64,000 nucleotides of DNA. It comes from an uncultured Pelagibacteraceae bacterium. GTDB lineage: Bacteria; Pseudomonadota; Alphaproteobacteria; Pelagibacterales; Pelagibacteraceae. This document shows positions 41,557 to 50,569 of this stretch, piece after piece. Each line of letters starts with the position of its first letter. Positions within the stretch are counted from its first letter, which is position 1. Location of the stretch: positions 1-64,000 of the forward strand of contig CACKBU010000004.1 of NCBI GenBank assembly GCA_902598485.1. The letters are read 5' to 3'. The notes beneath the pieces were generated by a model. The model worked only from the letters and a program-made list of their open reading frames with translations. It searched no databases and was not told the origin of the DNA. The position numbers and the translations under genes are program-made.

Positions 41557-42573
41557 TTACATGATACCGTTAGCTTTCATATAAGCTTTGTGTATCTCAA
41601 TAAGTGCCGCAGCTTCTGGAGATTTAGTCTTCCATTCTTCCCAAGCTGCTAGAGCAGCTTGTCTGAATTTAAGTCTATCTTCTCTAGACCAGTCGTGAAG
41701 AGTAACGCCCATTTCATTTAAAGCTTTAACAGCTTCGGCGTTTTTTCTTTCAACTAAGCTAGTGATAGTTCTTCCGGCAATTTCTATTGCAGCTAACATA
41801 GCACCTTGCTCATGTTTCTTTAACTTCTTCCATACTTTCGTATTACAAGCTAAGTGGTCAGCTGGCATAGAGTGGAAACCTGGGTATGTAGCATATTTAT
41901 TTTGCTCATAGTGGCCACCTGCATAGTTTGTAGCTAAAGATGAATAGTCAGCACCATCGATTAGACCAGTTTGTAAAGCAGTCGGAACTTCACCAAAGTC
42001 CATTACGATTGGCTTAGCACCTAATGCTGTAAAGATCATACTTTCCATTCCTGGAGGTGATCTAAATTTGAAGTCTTTCAATGAAGCAACATCTGGGATT
42101 GGTCTGCTAGATATTAAAGACTCATGTCCTGGTATCCACCATCCAATTAATGTCATTCCATATTTATTATAAAGTGCATCAACAGCTTCTTGAGCTCCTG
42201 GGAAATTCAAGAATTCATATTGTTGATATGGGTTATCGTATCCACCCATTACATCACCTGCGAATTGGAACGCTGCATTTTTACCAGTTTGGTAACCAGC
42301 ACCAGTCATATCACAATCGATAATTCCAGTTTGTGCAGAGTTAAACACCTCAGCAGATTTACCTGTTACTGATGATGAGTAGAACATTTCTACTTTTAAG
42401 CTTCCGCCAGAAAACTTCTCTACGTTTTTAGCGAATTGAGCAGCAACTTCACCATTTGGTGAACTAGCTGTAAAGTGTGTTTCAATCTTTAAAGTCTTTG
42501 CATTTGCAGAGCCAAATAAAGCAACTGAAACAATAGCTGCAGCTGCTATAGTTTTAGATATAAGTTTAAACAT
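41557..42573 (-). CDS. dctP: TRAP transporter solute-binding protein
   Basis: I set the start at 42573 (MFKLISKTIAAAAIV, 338 aa), preceded by GAGAGGAAG, instead of the track's 42612. The signal peptide ends at GSANA. The mature part has the DctP pattern: ETHFTASSPNGEVAAQFAKN, FKFRSPPGMESMIFTALGAKP near residue 160 with the conserved arginine binding the carboxylate, and EVPTALQTGLIDGADYSSLA. It binds an acidic organic solute in the periplasm. It is the promoter-proximal gene of the TRAP-to-ppc minus-strand run. Confidence 0.93.
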   Translation of the reverse strand: MFKLISKTIAAAAIVSVALFGSANAKTLKIETHFTASSPNGEVAAQFAKNVEKFSGGSLKVEMFYSSSVTGKSAEVFNSAQTGIIDCDMTGAGYQTGKNAAFQFAGDVMGGYDNPYQQYEFLNFPGAQEAVDALYNKYGMTLIGWWIPGHESLISSRPIPDVASLKDFKFRSPPGMESMIFTALGAKPIVMDFGEVPTALQTGLIDGADYSSLATNYAGGHYEQNKYATYPGFHSMPADHLACNTKVWKKLKKHEQGAMLAAIEIAGRTITSLVERKNAEAVKALNEMGVTLHDWSREDRLKFRQAALAAWEEWKTKSPEAAALIEIHKAYMKANGIM

Positions 42574-42697
42574 TATCTTCCTCTCGTTTATGTTTTTTTT
42601 AAAGTTAACCATAAATGATTTTTGAGATCAATAATTTCGTTTAACTTTTATATATAGAAATTATATATATTCATTGAACAGACAACTTATAGTTGTT

Positions 42698-43666
42698 CTA
42701 AACTACTTCTGAAATAAGAGGTTTTTTATTGAAATAACAATAAATATTATCCACCGCCATCATACTCATTGCTAATCTGGTTTCATGTGTTGCACTTCCA
42801 ATATGTGGTAAAACGAAACAGTTATCTAATTTTAAATACCTTTTATCTAAATTTGGTTCATTATTGAAAACATCTAATCCTGCAGCATAAATTTTTTTAT
42901 TTTCTAATGCATCTATCAATGCATCATCATCAATTGTTGACCCTCTTGAAGTATTAATAACTACAGCATGTTTTGGTAACAAACTTATTGTTGATGAATT
43001 AAGAATATGTTTGGTCTCAGCTGTTGCAGGTGTGTGAATACTTAAAAAATCACACTCTGGTAGCATAGTTTTAATGTCAGAATAATACTTTGCACCATCT
43101 TCCAGATCATCAGAAAGTTTGTTTCTATTATAATAAATAATCTTCATACCAAATGCCCTAGCAGATTTTGCTGCCATTCTTCCAATGCGACCCATTCCAA
43201 TGATACCTAAAGTTTTACCTGTAACAGAATTTCCAATCATAAATTTAGTTAAATCGGGTTTTTGATTTTTCCAGTTATCGGTTCTCACAAGATTGTAAGC
43301 TTCACCAATTCTTCTAGATGCAGCTAATATCAAAAGTATTGTAGTTTCTGCAACAGCCTCGTTTAACACGTTAGGAGTATTTGTTACTTTAATTTTTTTT
43401 TCTTCCGCAGATTTAATTGAAATATTGTCATAGCCAACGCCAACTTGAGCTATGATTTTTAATTTCCCATTTAAATTATTAAAAAAATTTTCACTAATTT
43501 TATCAAAACCTGTTGAAATCATTCCGTCATAATCATTAACAATTTTCATTAATTCACCTTCTGAAAAGGGCTCGTCTTTTGGATTAAGGGTTACTTCAAA
43601 TTCTTTTTGAAGTTTTTCTTCTGCTAAATCTGAAATTTTTCTAGAAACTAATATTTTTGGCCTCAT
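42698..43666 (-). CDS. D-isomer-specific 2-hydroxyacid dehydrogenase (glyoxylate/hydroxypyruvate reductase type)
   Basis: The 322-residue enzyme has GKTLGIIGMGRIGRMAAKSA near residue 145 (NAD site), NTSRGSTIDDDALI near 232 with the substrate arginine, GLDVFNNEP near 260 and the catalytic PHIGSATHETR near 283. It interconverts 2-oxo and 2-hydroxy acids such as glyoxylate/glycolate. It follows the dehydratase gene by 1 bp. A short stem (ACAAC/GTTGT) directly after its stop could be a weak terminator. Confidence 0.92.
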   Translation of the reverse strand: MRPKILVSRKISDLAEEKLQKEFEVTLNPKDEPFSEGELMKIVNDYDGMISTGFDKISENFFNNLNGKLKIIAQVGVGYDNISIKSAEEKKIKVTNTPNVLNEAVAETTILLILAASRRIGEAYNLVRTDNWKNQKPDLTKFMIGNSVTGKTLGIIGMGRIGRMAAKSARAFGMKIIYYNRNKLSDDLEDGAKYYSDIKTMLPECDFLSIHTPATAETKHILNSSTISLLPKHAVVINTSRGSTIDDDALIDALENKKIYAAGLDVFNNEPNLDKRYLKLDNCFVLPHIGSATHETRLAMSMMAVDNIYCYFNKKPLISEVV

Positions 43667-43667
43667 A

Positions 43668-45452
43668 TTAGTGAGAATCTCTTGGTAAACCTTTGGTGTG
43701 AGATACGTCTAAATATTTGCCTCGAGAATTAATGCATGCACCATCATCCAATTGACCAACTGTGTTTCTAAATATTTCCTGCCAAGGAGTTTGATTGTTT
43801 GGTTTAAATACTTTTTTATTTTTTCTTCGTTTTTTAAATTCAGCTTGAGAAATTAATAAATCAACTCTTCTTTTGTTTAAATCTATTTTGATTTTATCGT
43901 AAGTTTTAACAATTCCTAGATCTCCACCTACTGCAGACTCTGGTGATACATGTAATATTGATGGACTCTCTGATGTTCCACTTTGTCTTCCATCACCCAA
44001 AGTTGGCAAATGTCTTATTCCTTTTTTTAATAATCTGTCTGGTGGTTGCATGTTAACTACTTCAGCTGATCCAGGATAACCAACAGGTCCACAGCCTCTA
44101 ATAATTAATAGAGAGTTTTCATCTATTTTTAACTTCTTATCATTAAGTCTTTTGTGATAATCCTCAGGACCTTCAAAAACTATTGCTTTACATTCAAAAA
44201 CATTTGGATGTTTAGGATTTGATAAATATTGATCTCTAAATTCTTTACTGATTACAGATGTTTTCATAATAGCAGATGAGAAAAAGTTGCTTTTCATAAC
44301 TAAAAAACCAGCTTTTTCAGTCAATGCATTCTTAAATGATTTAATTACTTTGTTATCTACATCAACTTTCTTTCTTAAATTTTCTCCTACAGTCTTTCCT
44401 GTAACAGTCTTAATTTTAGTATGAATTTTTTTGTTTTTAATTAATTCTTTCATTACCGCAGGTATTGCTCCAGCTCTGTGAAAACTTTCCATTAAGTATT
44501 CGCCTGCAGGTTGGCAATTTACTAATAAAGGAATATTGTGCCCAAGTTTTTGCCAATCGGAAAGATCAAATTTAATTCCCATATGTTTTGCAATAGCACT
44601 TAGATGAGCTGTGCAATTACTAGATCCACCAATAGCACTTGCAACTACTACTGCGTTTTCAAAAGCTTTACGTGTCATAATTTTTGATGGGGTTAAATCT
44701 TCATAAACCATCCCAACGATTCTTTTTCCTGTTTCATAAGAAATTTGTTCTCTTTCTCTATAAGGGGCTGGAATAACTGCACCCCCTGGTAAAGACATTC
44801 CTAATGCTTCAGCAACAGAGTTCATTGAAGAAGCTGTTCCCATCGTATTACAATGTCCAGCACTTGGCGCAGAAGATGCAACCATATCCATAAATTCCTC
44901 GTATTTAATTTCTCCTTTAGCTAACATTTTTCTCGCTTCCCAAACTACCAATCCTGAACCAGCTAATTTTCCTTTATAAACTCCATCCAACATTGGACCA
45001 CCTGATAAAACTATTGCTGGAATATTTACTGTTGCAGCTGCCATTAAAGCTGCTGGAGTAGTTTTATCACATCCTGTTGTTAGGATAACTCCATCAATTG
45101 GGTACCCATATAAAACTTCTACTAGTGACAAATAAGAAAGATTTCTATCCAACATTGCTGTTGGTCTTTTTCCAGTTTCTTGAATCGGATGAGTAGGAAA
45201 TTCCATTGGAATACCGCCTGCTCTTCTAATTCCATCTTTAATTCTTTTGCTCAAAGACATAAAATGCCTGTTGCATGGAGATAGATCACTGCCAGATTGT
45301 GCTATTCCTATAATTGGATTACCAGATTGTAACTCTTTTCTTGTAAGACCATAATTTAAATACCTTTCTAGATATAAGGCCGTCATGTCAGGGTTTTTTG
45401 GATTATTGAACCACTGTTGACTTCGGAAACTCTTTTTTCTTTTTTTAGGCAT
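43668..45452 (-). CDS. IlvD/Edd family sugar-acid dehydratase, xylonate/arabinonate type
   Basis: The 594-residue protein matches pentonate dehydratases in length and in its start: SQQWFNNPKNPDMTALYLER, GIAQSGSDLSPCNRHF near 50, cluster cysteines in LTTGCDKTTPAALMAA near 124 and APSAGHCNTMGTASSMNS near 196, and the C-terminal GGDLGIVKTYDKI. It closely recalls Caulobacter XylD (D-xylonate dehydratase). It removes water from a sugar acid to give a 2-keto-3-deoxy acid. It is divergent from the UxaA/GarD-like gene across 46 bp and leads the minus-strand run with the 2-hydroxyacid dehydrogenase. Confidence 0.9.
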   Translation of the reverse strand: MPKKRKKSFRSQQWFNNPKNPDMTALYLERYLNYGLTRKELQSGNPIIGIAQSGSDLSPCNRHFMSLSKRIKDGIRRAGGIPMEFPTHPIQETGKRPTAMLDRNLSYLSLVEVLYGYPIDGVILTTGCDKTTPAALMAAATVNIPAIVLSGGPMLDGVYKGKLAGSGLVVWEARKMLAKGEIKYEEFMDMVASSAPSAGHCNTMGTASSMNSVAEALGMSLPGGAVIPAPYREREQISYETGKRIVGMVYEDLTPSKIMTRKAFENAVVVASAIGGSSNCTAHLSAIAKHMGIKFDLSDWQKLGHNIPLLVNCQPAGEYLMESFHRAGAIPAVMKELIKNKKIHTKIKTVTGKTVGENLRKKVDVDNKVIKSFKNALTEKAGFLVMKSNFFSSAIMKTSVISKEFRDQYLSNPKHPNVFECKAIVFEGPEDYHKRLNDKKLKIDENSLLIIRGCGPVGYPGSAEVVNMQPPDRLLKKGIRHLPTLGDGRQSGTSESPSILHVSPESAVGGDLGIVKTYDKIKIDLNKRRVDLLISQAEFKKRRKNKKVFKPNNQTPWQEIFRNTVGQLDDGACINSRGKYLDVSHTKGLPRDSH

Positions 45453-45498
45453 AATTTAAATAATGGTTTGTTTAAGTTATTGGTTATATAATAAATTT

Positions 45499-47004
45499 AT
45501 GAATAATCTAATAGTTTTAAACAAGAATGACAATGTGGGCGTTAGCCAATTTATTATTCCTGAAAAAACTAAAATTGAAGGTCATGAGATCAGCACTATT
45601 GATCCAATCCCTTTTGGACACAAAGTTTGTTTAAAAACTATTAAAAAAGGTGATCCAATCATAAAATATGATCAAATTATTGGATTTGCTTTAGATGATA
45701 TTAAACCAGGACAACATGTTCATTCTCATAATTTAGAATTTAGAGAATTTAAAAGAGATTTTAAAGTTACAGACAAAAAACATGTTATTGATGAAAAAGC
45801 AGATACGTTCTTTAATGGAATTTTAAGAGATAATGGACAGGTTGCTACCAGAAATTACATTGGAATAGTAAGCACTGTAAATTGCTCAGCAACTGTCACT
45901 AAAATGATAGTTGAGAGGATTAAATATTCTGACATTTTAAAAGATTACCCAAATATTGATGGCATTGTTCCAATTACTCACTCAACAGGATGTGGAATGA
46001 ATACTGAAAGTGAAGGAATGCAAATTTTTCAAAGAACTATAGATGGATTTAAAAATCACCCCAATTTTTCTCATGTTTTTGTTATTGGTTTAGGATGCGA
46101 GTGTGCTCAAGTCAGTTTGTTTGATGAATCATTAAAAAAACATAACCGAATTCATTTTCTAACAATCCAAGATGAAGGTGGAACTAAAAAAATAGTCGAA
46201 AAAGTGTTATCTCAAATTAAAAATTTGCTTTCAGAAGCAAATAATGTTCAAAGAACTTCACAACCAGTAAGTCATCTAACTTTAGCTCTTCAATGTGGTG
46301 GTTCAGATGGATATTCAGGAATAACTGCAAATCCTGCACTAGGAGTAGCAGCAGATCTCTTGGTTAAAAAAGGTGGAAGTTCAATTTTATCTGAAACCCC
46401 AGAGATTTATGGAGCCGAACATTTATTAATTAATAGAGCGAGTTCACAAGAGACTGCTGATAAGCTTATAAAACGAATTGAATGGTGGAAGCATTATACT
46501 TCAATCAATAACAGTTCGATGGACAACAATCCTGCACCAGGAAATAAAAAAGGTGGTCTTACAACTATATTAGAAAAATCCTTGGGTGCTGTGGCAAAAG
46601 GAGGAAACTCAATCCTTCAAGATGTATTGCATTATGCTGAACCTTTAAAAAATAAAGGTTTTAATTTTATGGACTCTCCTGGTTATGATCCCGTATCTGT
46701 AACTGGTCAAGTCGCATCAGGTGCTAATGTTATTTGTTTTACAACAGGACGTGGATCTTGCTTTGGCTGTAAACCGGTTCCAAGTTTAAAACTTTCAACA
46801 AACTCAGCGATGTTTGAAAGAATGTCAGAAGATATGGATATTAATTGTGGGACAATTGCTGAAGGAAAAGAAAAAGTTGAAGAAGTTGGTCAAAAAATAT
46901 TTGAATTAGTTGTAAATACTGCTTCAGGGAATAAATCAAAAAGTGAAATCAACGGCTACGGTGACGAGGAGTTTAATCCTTGGCAAGTTGGCGTTGTAAT
47001 GTAA
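45499..47004 (+). CDS. UxaA/GarD family altronate/galactarate dehydratase
   Basis: I start it at ATG 45499 (MNNLIVLNKNDNVG, 501 aa), as the track's 45463 adds a non-homologous leader. The N-terminal 90 residues are the SAF-type domain (FGHKVCLKTIKKGDPIIKYD, GQHVHSHNLEF). The catalytic part has ATRNYIGIVSTVNCSATV, THSTGCGMNTESEG near 165, LQCGGSDGYSGITANPALG near 277 and FTTGRGSCFGCKPVPSLKLS near 415. It dehydrates hexuronate- or aldarate-type acids. It begins a plus-strand run with the DMT permease and HIBADH homologue. Confidence 0.9.
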   Translation: MNNLIVLNKNDNVGVSQFIIPEKTKIEGHEISTIDPIPFGHKVCLKTIKKGDPIIKYDQIIGFALDDIKPGQHVHSHNLEFREFKRDFKVTDKKHVIDEKADTFFNGILRDNGQVATRNYIGIVSTVNCSATVTKMIVERIKYSDILKDYPNIDGIVPITHSTGCGMNTESEGMQIFQRTIDGFKNHPNFSHVFVIGLGCECAQVSLFDESLKKHNRIHFLTIQDEGGTKKIVEKVLSQIKNLLSEANNVQRTSQPVSHLTLALQCGGSDGYSGITANPALGVAADLLVKKGGSSILSETPEIYGAEHLLINRASSQETADKLIKRIEWWKHYTSINNSSMDNNPAPGNKKGGLTTILEKSLGAVAKGGNSILQDVLHYAEPLKNKGFNFMDSPGYDPVSVTGQVASGANVICFTTGRGSCFGCKPVPSLKLSTNSAMFERMSEDMDINCGTIAEGKEKVEEVGQKIFELVVNTASGNKSKSEINGYGDEEFNPWQVGVVM

Positions 47005-47016
47005 TTTATTTTTCCT

Positions 47017-47880
47017 GTGCCTCAACAAACATCCTTAATTAACGTAATTTTATTAGCCGCTGGTGGTTTTTTTATGTTTGTTTGTATGGACTCTACAGCA
47101 AAATATCTTGGAACGGTAATGCCGGTTACTCAGGCAATTTGGGGAAGGTTTTTTTTTCACTTGGTATCTTTAATTATATTTTTTTTAATTTTTAAGCCAA
47201 AAGTAAATTTAAAAAAAAATTTTAAAGTCCAAATAATTAGATCGATATTAATGGTTACTGCAACCTCTTTTATGTTTTATTCTTTACAGAAATTTGACTT
47301 GGTAGATATTTATGTTGTTTTCTTTACAGCTCCTTTAATCGTTTCACTACTTTCAGCATACTTCCTAAAAGATATATTGAGTACAAAAGGTATACTTTTA
47401 ATGTTATTGAGCTTTGGCTCGATTGTTTATTCACTAGGTCCAAGTATGAGAATATTTAGTTTAGATTTAATATTCCCTATTGTTCCTCCAATTTGTTGGG
47501 CTCTTTATCAATTTTTTACCAAAGTTGTATCAGGCGATAACGATCCATTTGCTGCTATATTTTATACTTCAATTTTAGGTGCAATAATTTTTAGTATTTT
47601 TATATTTTTTAATTGGGTACCATTAGAGAAGAATATCTTTTGGCTTTATTTGGTAATTCTAGGTGTGGCAGGTTTTGTAAGTCATTCTTTAATTATATAT
47701 GCAATACAACTTTCTAACTTGTCATTTGTAACTAATTTTCAATATTCTCAATTAGTTTGGTCTACAATTATTAATTTCTTAATTTTCGGCGTACCGTTTG
47801 ATTATAATAAAATTGTTGGGGTGATAGGAATTATTGTTTTTGGTATTATGTTTATAAGAACAGAAGGTAAAGAAAGTTAA
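47017..47880 (+). CDS. DMT/EamA family permease
   Basis: The 287-residue membrane protein starts with GTG and contains ten hydrophobic segments with two EamA repeats (LLAAGGFFMFVCMDSTAKYL in the first; ICWALYQFFTKVVSGD in the second). The family exports or imports metabolites. It lies 12 bp after the dehydratase gene and precedes a reductase, so it may move an intermediate of the sugar-acid route. Confidence 0.88.
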   Translation: MPQQTSLINVILLAAGGFFMFVCMDSTAKYLGTVMPVTQAIWGRFFFHLVSLIIFFLIFKPKVNLKKNFKVQIIRSILMVTATSFMFYSLQKFDLVDIYVVFFTAPLIVSLLSAYFLKDILSTKGILLMLLSFGSIVYSLGPSMRIFSLDLIFPIVPPICWALYQFFTKVVSGDNDPFAAIFYTSILGAIIFSIFIFFNWVPLEKNIFWLYLVILGVAGFVSHSLIIYAIQLSNLSFVTNFQYSQLVWSTIINFLIFGVPFDYNKIVGVIGIIVFGIMFIRTEGKES

Positions 47881-47894
47881 ATAGTGAGGTTTAA

Positions 47895-48752
47895 ATGAAA
47901 AATATAGGTTTTATTGGTGTTGGATATATGGGCTATGGAATAGCTAAAAATATTTTAAAACACAAAAATAAACTCTTTGTAATTGCTAATAAAAATAGAA
48001 AACCAATTGAGAAAATTGTTAGCGATGGAGCTGAAGAAGTAAAATCTTTTGAAGATTTTTCTAGTAAAAATTTAGATGCAATGTTTATGTGTGTTACCAA
48101 TACTCCTATAGCAAAATTAATTTCTGAAAAAATATCTGATATTTTAGATAGTAAAACTTTAATTATTGATATCACTACTCACAACAAAACTGGTTCAATG
48201 GAAACTGAGGCAATATTCAAACAAAAAAAAATAAATTATGTTGAGTGCCCTGTAATGGGAGGACCTGTTCAAGCAGAGGAAGGTATATTGGGAGGAATTG
48301 TTGGAGCGTCAGATGAAAATTTTAAAATCGCTGAACCATATTTTAATTTTTTCTGTAAAGAATATTTTCATTTTGGATCTGTTGGAATGGGAGCAAAATC
48401 TAAGCTTTTAAATAATTTTTTATCCCTTGGAAATGCTGCATTAGTTAATCATTTGGCTAAAAGTGCTACAGAAATGGGTTTAGATTTAAAAAAAGTATTT
48501 GATGTTGCAAAACTTGGTTCTGGAAATTCTGCAGCACTTAATAGAGTTTTTGACAATCTTTTAAAAGGCGATTTTACCGGATTTAAATTTACGGCAAGTA
48601 ATTCTGTAAAAGATTTAACTTATATTCAAGATTTATTAAAAGATTTTCCTGAAGCTGAAAAAGTTGCTGAAGTAAATAAAAATTATTTTCAAAAAGCTGT
48701 TGATGATGGTTATGGTGAAAATTTTATTAGCGAATTAATAAATAAAAAATAA
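47895..48752 (+). CDS. Second 3-hydroxyisobutyrate-dehydrogenase-like reductase
   Basis: The 285-residue protein has GFIGVGYMGYGIAKNILKHK, IDITTHNKTGSMETE near 94, VECPVMGGPVQAEEGILGGIVG near 116 and KLLNNFLSLGNAALVNHLAK near 168 with the catalytic lysine. It is a paralogue of 38746-39615 but clearly diverged. It has a GTGAGG ribosome site and ends the plus-strand run. Probable role: reduction of a semialdehyde from sugar-acid cleavage, inferred from context. Confidence 0.88.
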   Translation: MKNIGFIGVGYMGYGIAKNILKHKNKLFVIANKNRKPIEKIVSDGAEEVKSFEDFSSKNLDAMFMCVTNTPIAKLISEKISDILDSKTLIIDITTHNKTGSMETEAIFKQKKINYVECPVMGGPVQAEEGILGGIVGASDENFKIAEPYFNFFCKEYFHFGSVGMGAKSKLLNNFLSLGNAALVNHLAKSATEMGLDLKKVFDVAKLGSGNSAALNRVFDNLLKGDFTGFKFTASNSVKDLTYIQDLLKDFPEAEKVAEVNKNYFQKAVDDGYGENFISELINKK

Positions 48753-48886
48753 TTTTCGAAGTAACTTAAGTTAGCGGGAATCTACTAAAGCACTAGGTTG
48801 TATTCAATAAATATATTTGCTCAAAATTAAAATAAATTAATTGAAATTGTATAATTTATAATTACCTTTTTTATAGAAGGAGGTTT

Positions 48887-48916
48887 ATGTTAATACTTTC
48901 ACCACCTGATACTTAG
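48887..48916 (+). other. Nine-codon ORF behind a strong ribosome site
   Basis: GAAGGAGGTTTATG leads to MLILSPPDT and TAG. The Shine-Dalgarno match is as good as the best in the window, which is odd for random DNA, but the ORF is too short to support as a gene. It could be a leader peptide or part of an RNA structure, since the segment ACCTTTTTT just upstream can pair in part with the AAGGAGG. No conserved product is recognised. Confidence 0.25.
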
Positions 48917-48990
48917 CTGAACAGCTCATATTTCAAAAATGTAACAAAAAATAAATTCCTCTCGGAATTATAATGCCAAAGAGGCGATAC

Positions 48991-49030
48991 AAGGGAGCTC
49001 TTTAGGTATACACTTAAAGAGCGAACCCTT
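48991..49030. terminator. Long compound hairpin, possible bidirectional terminator
   Basis: Two stacked stems, AAGGG/CCCTT and GCTCTTTA/TAAAGAGC, with an asymmetric internal loop (A against GAA) and a 10-base apical loop. It lies 6 bp from the stop of the minus-strand gene ending at 49037 and is followed by TTAAAAAC on the plus strand. It may end transcripts from either side. Confidence 0.5.
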
Positions 49031-49036
49031 TAAAAA

Positions 49037-49564
49037 CTAATTTATAGATTTTAATATTTCTAGTGGAAGTGGAGCTTCTGGGTATTTTTTTTGACACAAT
49101 TTTTCATAGTTTTCACAAAAACTCATGATAGTTTTTTTAACCTCTTTTTTATTTTTATTTGAAAGATTAAGGTCTTTAATTAATTCACTGCAATTTTTTT
49201 CTAATTCTTTTATTTGCTCTCCTGAAAAAAATTCTCCTGTTTCTATTTCCCAATAAGTGTCTTCAAGCTCATCATCAGTTAAATGATTTAATTTTTTCTG
49301 TAATAATTTAATAGTTTCGTCCTCTGTTGCTTTATCTCTCATAGGAGAATTTTTAAGTTTTCCAAGGCATTTATCTCTTAATCCATCAATAAAATGAAAA
49401 TAAGGTTTACCCTCTGAAAAATCTCTAAAATGATTTGTGTTAAAATATTTATCAATGGCTGTTTCTGTTGAAACCTTTTCCTTACCCTTAATTATGGCTA
49501 TTTGAACGTACACTTCTTGGCTAATATATTCTTCAATATGGTCTTTAACTTTTTGAGGTATCAT
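49037..49564 (-). CDS. Uncharacterised soluble helical protein
   Basis: The 175-residue protein is rich in Lys, Glu and Asn and appears mainly helical (EETIKLLQKKLNHLTDDELED-like stretches, SELIKDLNLSNKNKKEVKKT). It has three cysteines (DKCLGK, NCSELI, SFCENYEKLCQKK gives the others) and no signal peptide. I recognise no domain. It lies 13 bp downstream of the cytochrome c' gene and is probably co-transcribed with it. Codon use and composition look like its neighbours. Confidence 0.7.
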   Translation of the reverse strand: MIPQKVKDHIEEYISQEVYVQIAIIKGKEKVSTETAIDKYFNTNHFRDFSEGKPYFHFIDGLRDKCLGKLKNSPMRDKATEDETIKLLQKKLNHLTDDELEDTYWEIETGEFFSGEQIKELEKNCSELIKDLNLSNKNKKEVKKTIMSFCENYEKLCQKKYPEAPLPLEILKSIN

Positions 49565-49577
49565 TCTAACTTAGTAA

Positions 49578-50045
49578 TTAATGTTCTTCTCTGTACCTGC
49601 TGTGACAAGCCTTACAATTACTCCACATAAATTGTTTCAGAGTACCTCTTATATCTTCAGCATCTTCAATTACAGATGTAAGCTTTATCATATCATCAGA
49701 GGCTTTTTGCATTAATGCATTGAAGTCTTCTTTTTCATCCCAAATTGTCAGTAAAGCTTCAGTATCAAAACCTTCTTGAGTATTTTCAGGAAATAGATCT
49801 ATTAAAACTTTATAATTTTCACTCATTTCAATCATAAGTTTTTTTGCTTTTTCAAAGTCTCCTTTTGAAGAGAAAGCCTGAACCCTTTTAGCTGTACTAT
49901 AGTTTTTACTAAATAATGCTTGTCTACTTTTAATAATATCTTCAACTGTCAACTCAGCATTGGAAGATGAGACGAAAAATACGCTTAAAATTGAGAATAA
50001 AATTATTTTAATATATTTTTTTATGTGATTAAATAAATTATGCAT
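49578..50045 (-). CDS. Cytochrome c' family protein
   Basis: The 155-residue protein has a signal peptide (IILFSILSVFFVSSSNA) and a helical body (DIIKSRQALFSKNYSTAKRVQAF) ending in the haem motif CKACH near residue 146, the C-terminal position typical of cytochromes c'. It acts in the periplasm; the family binds NO or CO or carries electrons. Its ATG abuts, back to back, the ATG of the divergent cytochrome b561 gene (ATGCAT), so its promoter must lie within that gene. Confidence 0.86.
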   Translation of the reverse strand: MHNLFNHIKKYIKIILFSILSVFFVSSSNAELTVEDIIKSRQALFSKNYSTAKRVQAFSSKGDFEKAKKLMIEMSENYKVLIDLFPENTQEGFDTEALLTIWDEKEDFNALMQKASDDMIKLTSVIEDAEDIRGTLKQFMWSNCKACHSRYREEH

Positions 50046-50567
50046 GCAACAAATACCCTAACAGAGTATGGCATTATCTCAAAGGTGTTACATTGGCTCA
50101 GCGCAGCTATTCTATTCATACAAATACCTTTGGGTTTTTATCTAGTTGATTTAGATTTTGGTGATCAAAGAATAACTATTGAAGATATACACGTTACGTT
50201 AGGTTTAACTGTGTTTTATATAATAATAATTAGATTAATAAATAATATACTTAATCCAACTCCAAAATTAGATCCAAGTATTTTTAAAGGACAGAGGTTT
50301 TTGGCAAAAATGAACCATGTGCTTTTATATATTGCTATTTTAGCAATAACAATTTCAGGAATTTTAAAAAAATTATTTAACGGGGAAACATTAACAATAT
50401 TGTTTAGAGAAATTCAAATTAATGAAAATTTTGATTTAGCAGATCAATTTTATGAAATTCATATTCTTTCGAATTATACTCTTATCGGTTTAATAGTACT
50501 TCATATATCTGCTGTTATTGTACACAAACTATTTTTTGGGGACAATTTATTAAAGAGAATTCTTTAA
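50040..50567 (+). CDS. Cytochrome b561 family membrane protein
   Basis: The 175-residue protein begins YGIISKVLHWLSAAILFIQIP with the first haem histidine, has IHVTLGLTVFYIIIIRLIN near 56, MNHVLLYIAILAITISGIL near 90 and a final YEIHILSNYTLIGLIVLHISAVIVHKL with further histidines, giving four helices. Prokaryotic b561 passes electrons between quinol and a periplasmic acceptor; the adjacent cytochrome c' is a likely partner. It starts on the codon next to the cytochrome c' start. Confidence 0.9.
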   Translation: MHATNTLTEYGIISKVLHWLSAAILFIQIPLGFYLVDLDFGDQRITIEDIHVTLGLTVFYIIIIRLINNILNPTPKLDPSIFKGQRFLAKMNHVLLYIAILAITISGILKKLFNGETLTILFREIQINENFDLADQFYEIHILSNYTLIGLIVLHISAVIVHKLFFGDNLLKRIL

Positions 50568-50569
50568 TC

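Larger units (their letters stand above)
48753..49036. other. Structured non-coding stretch between convergent genes; possible small RNA
   Basis: This is the longest gene-free stretch (284 bp). It contains a 12-bp palindrome TAACTTAAGTTA (48762-48773), a -10-like TATAAT near 48850, a very strong ribosome site (AAGGAGG) before a nine-codon ORF (48887-48916), a stem AATTCC/GGAATT (48954-48969) and a long compound hairpin AAGGG-GCTCTTTA / TAAAGAGC-CCCTT (48991-49030) close to the stop of the minus-strand gene at 49037. I see no match to RNase P, SRP, 6S, tmRNA or a riboswitch I know. Confidence 0.45.

Noticed and set aside
48753-49036. tmRNA, RNase P RNA, SRP RNA or glycine/SAM riboswitch
   Set aside because: I looked for the conserved cores of these RNAs and saw none; the stretch is reported as unknown.
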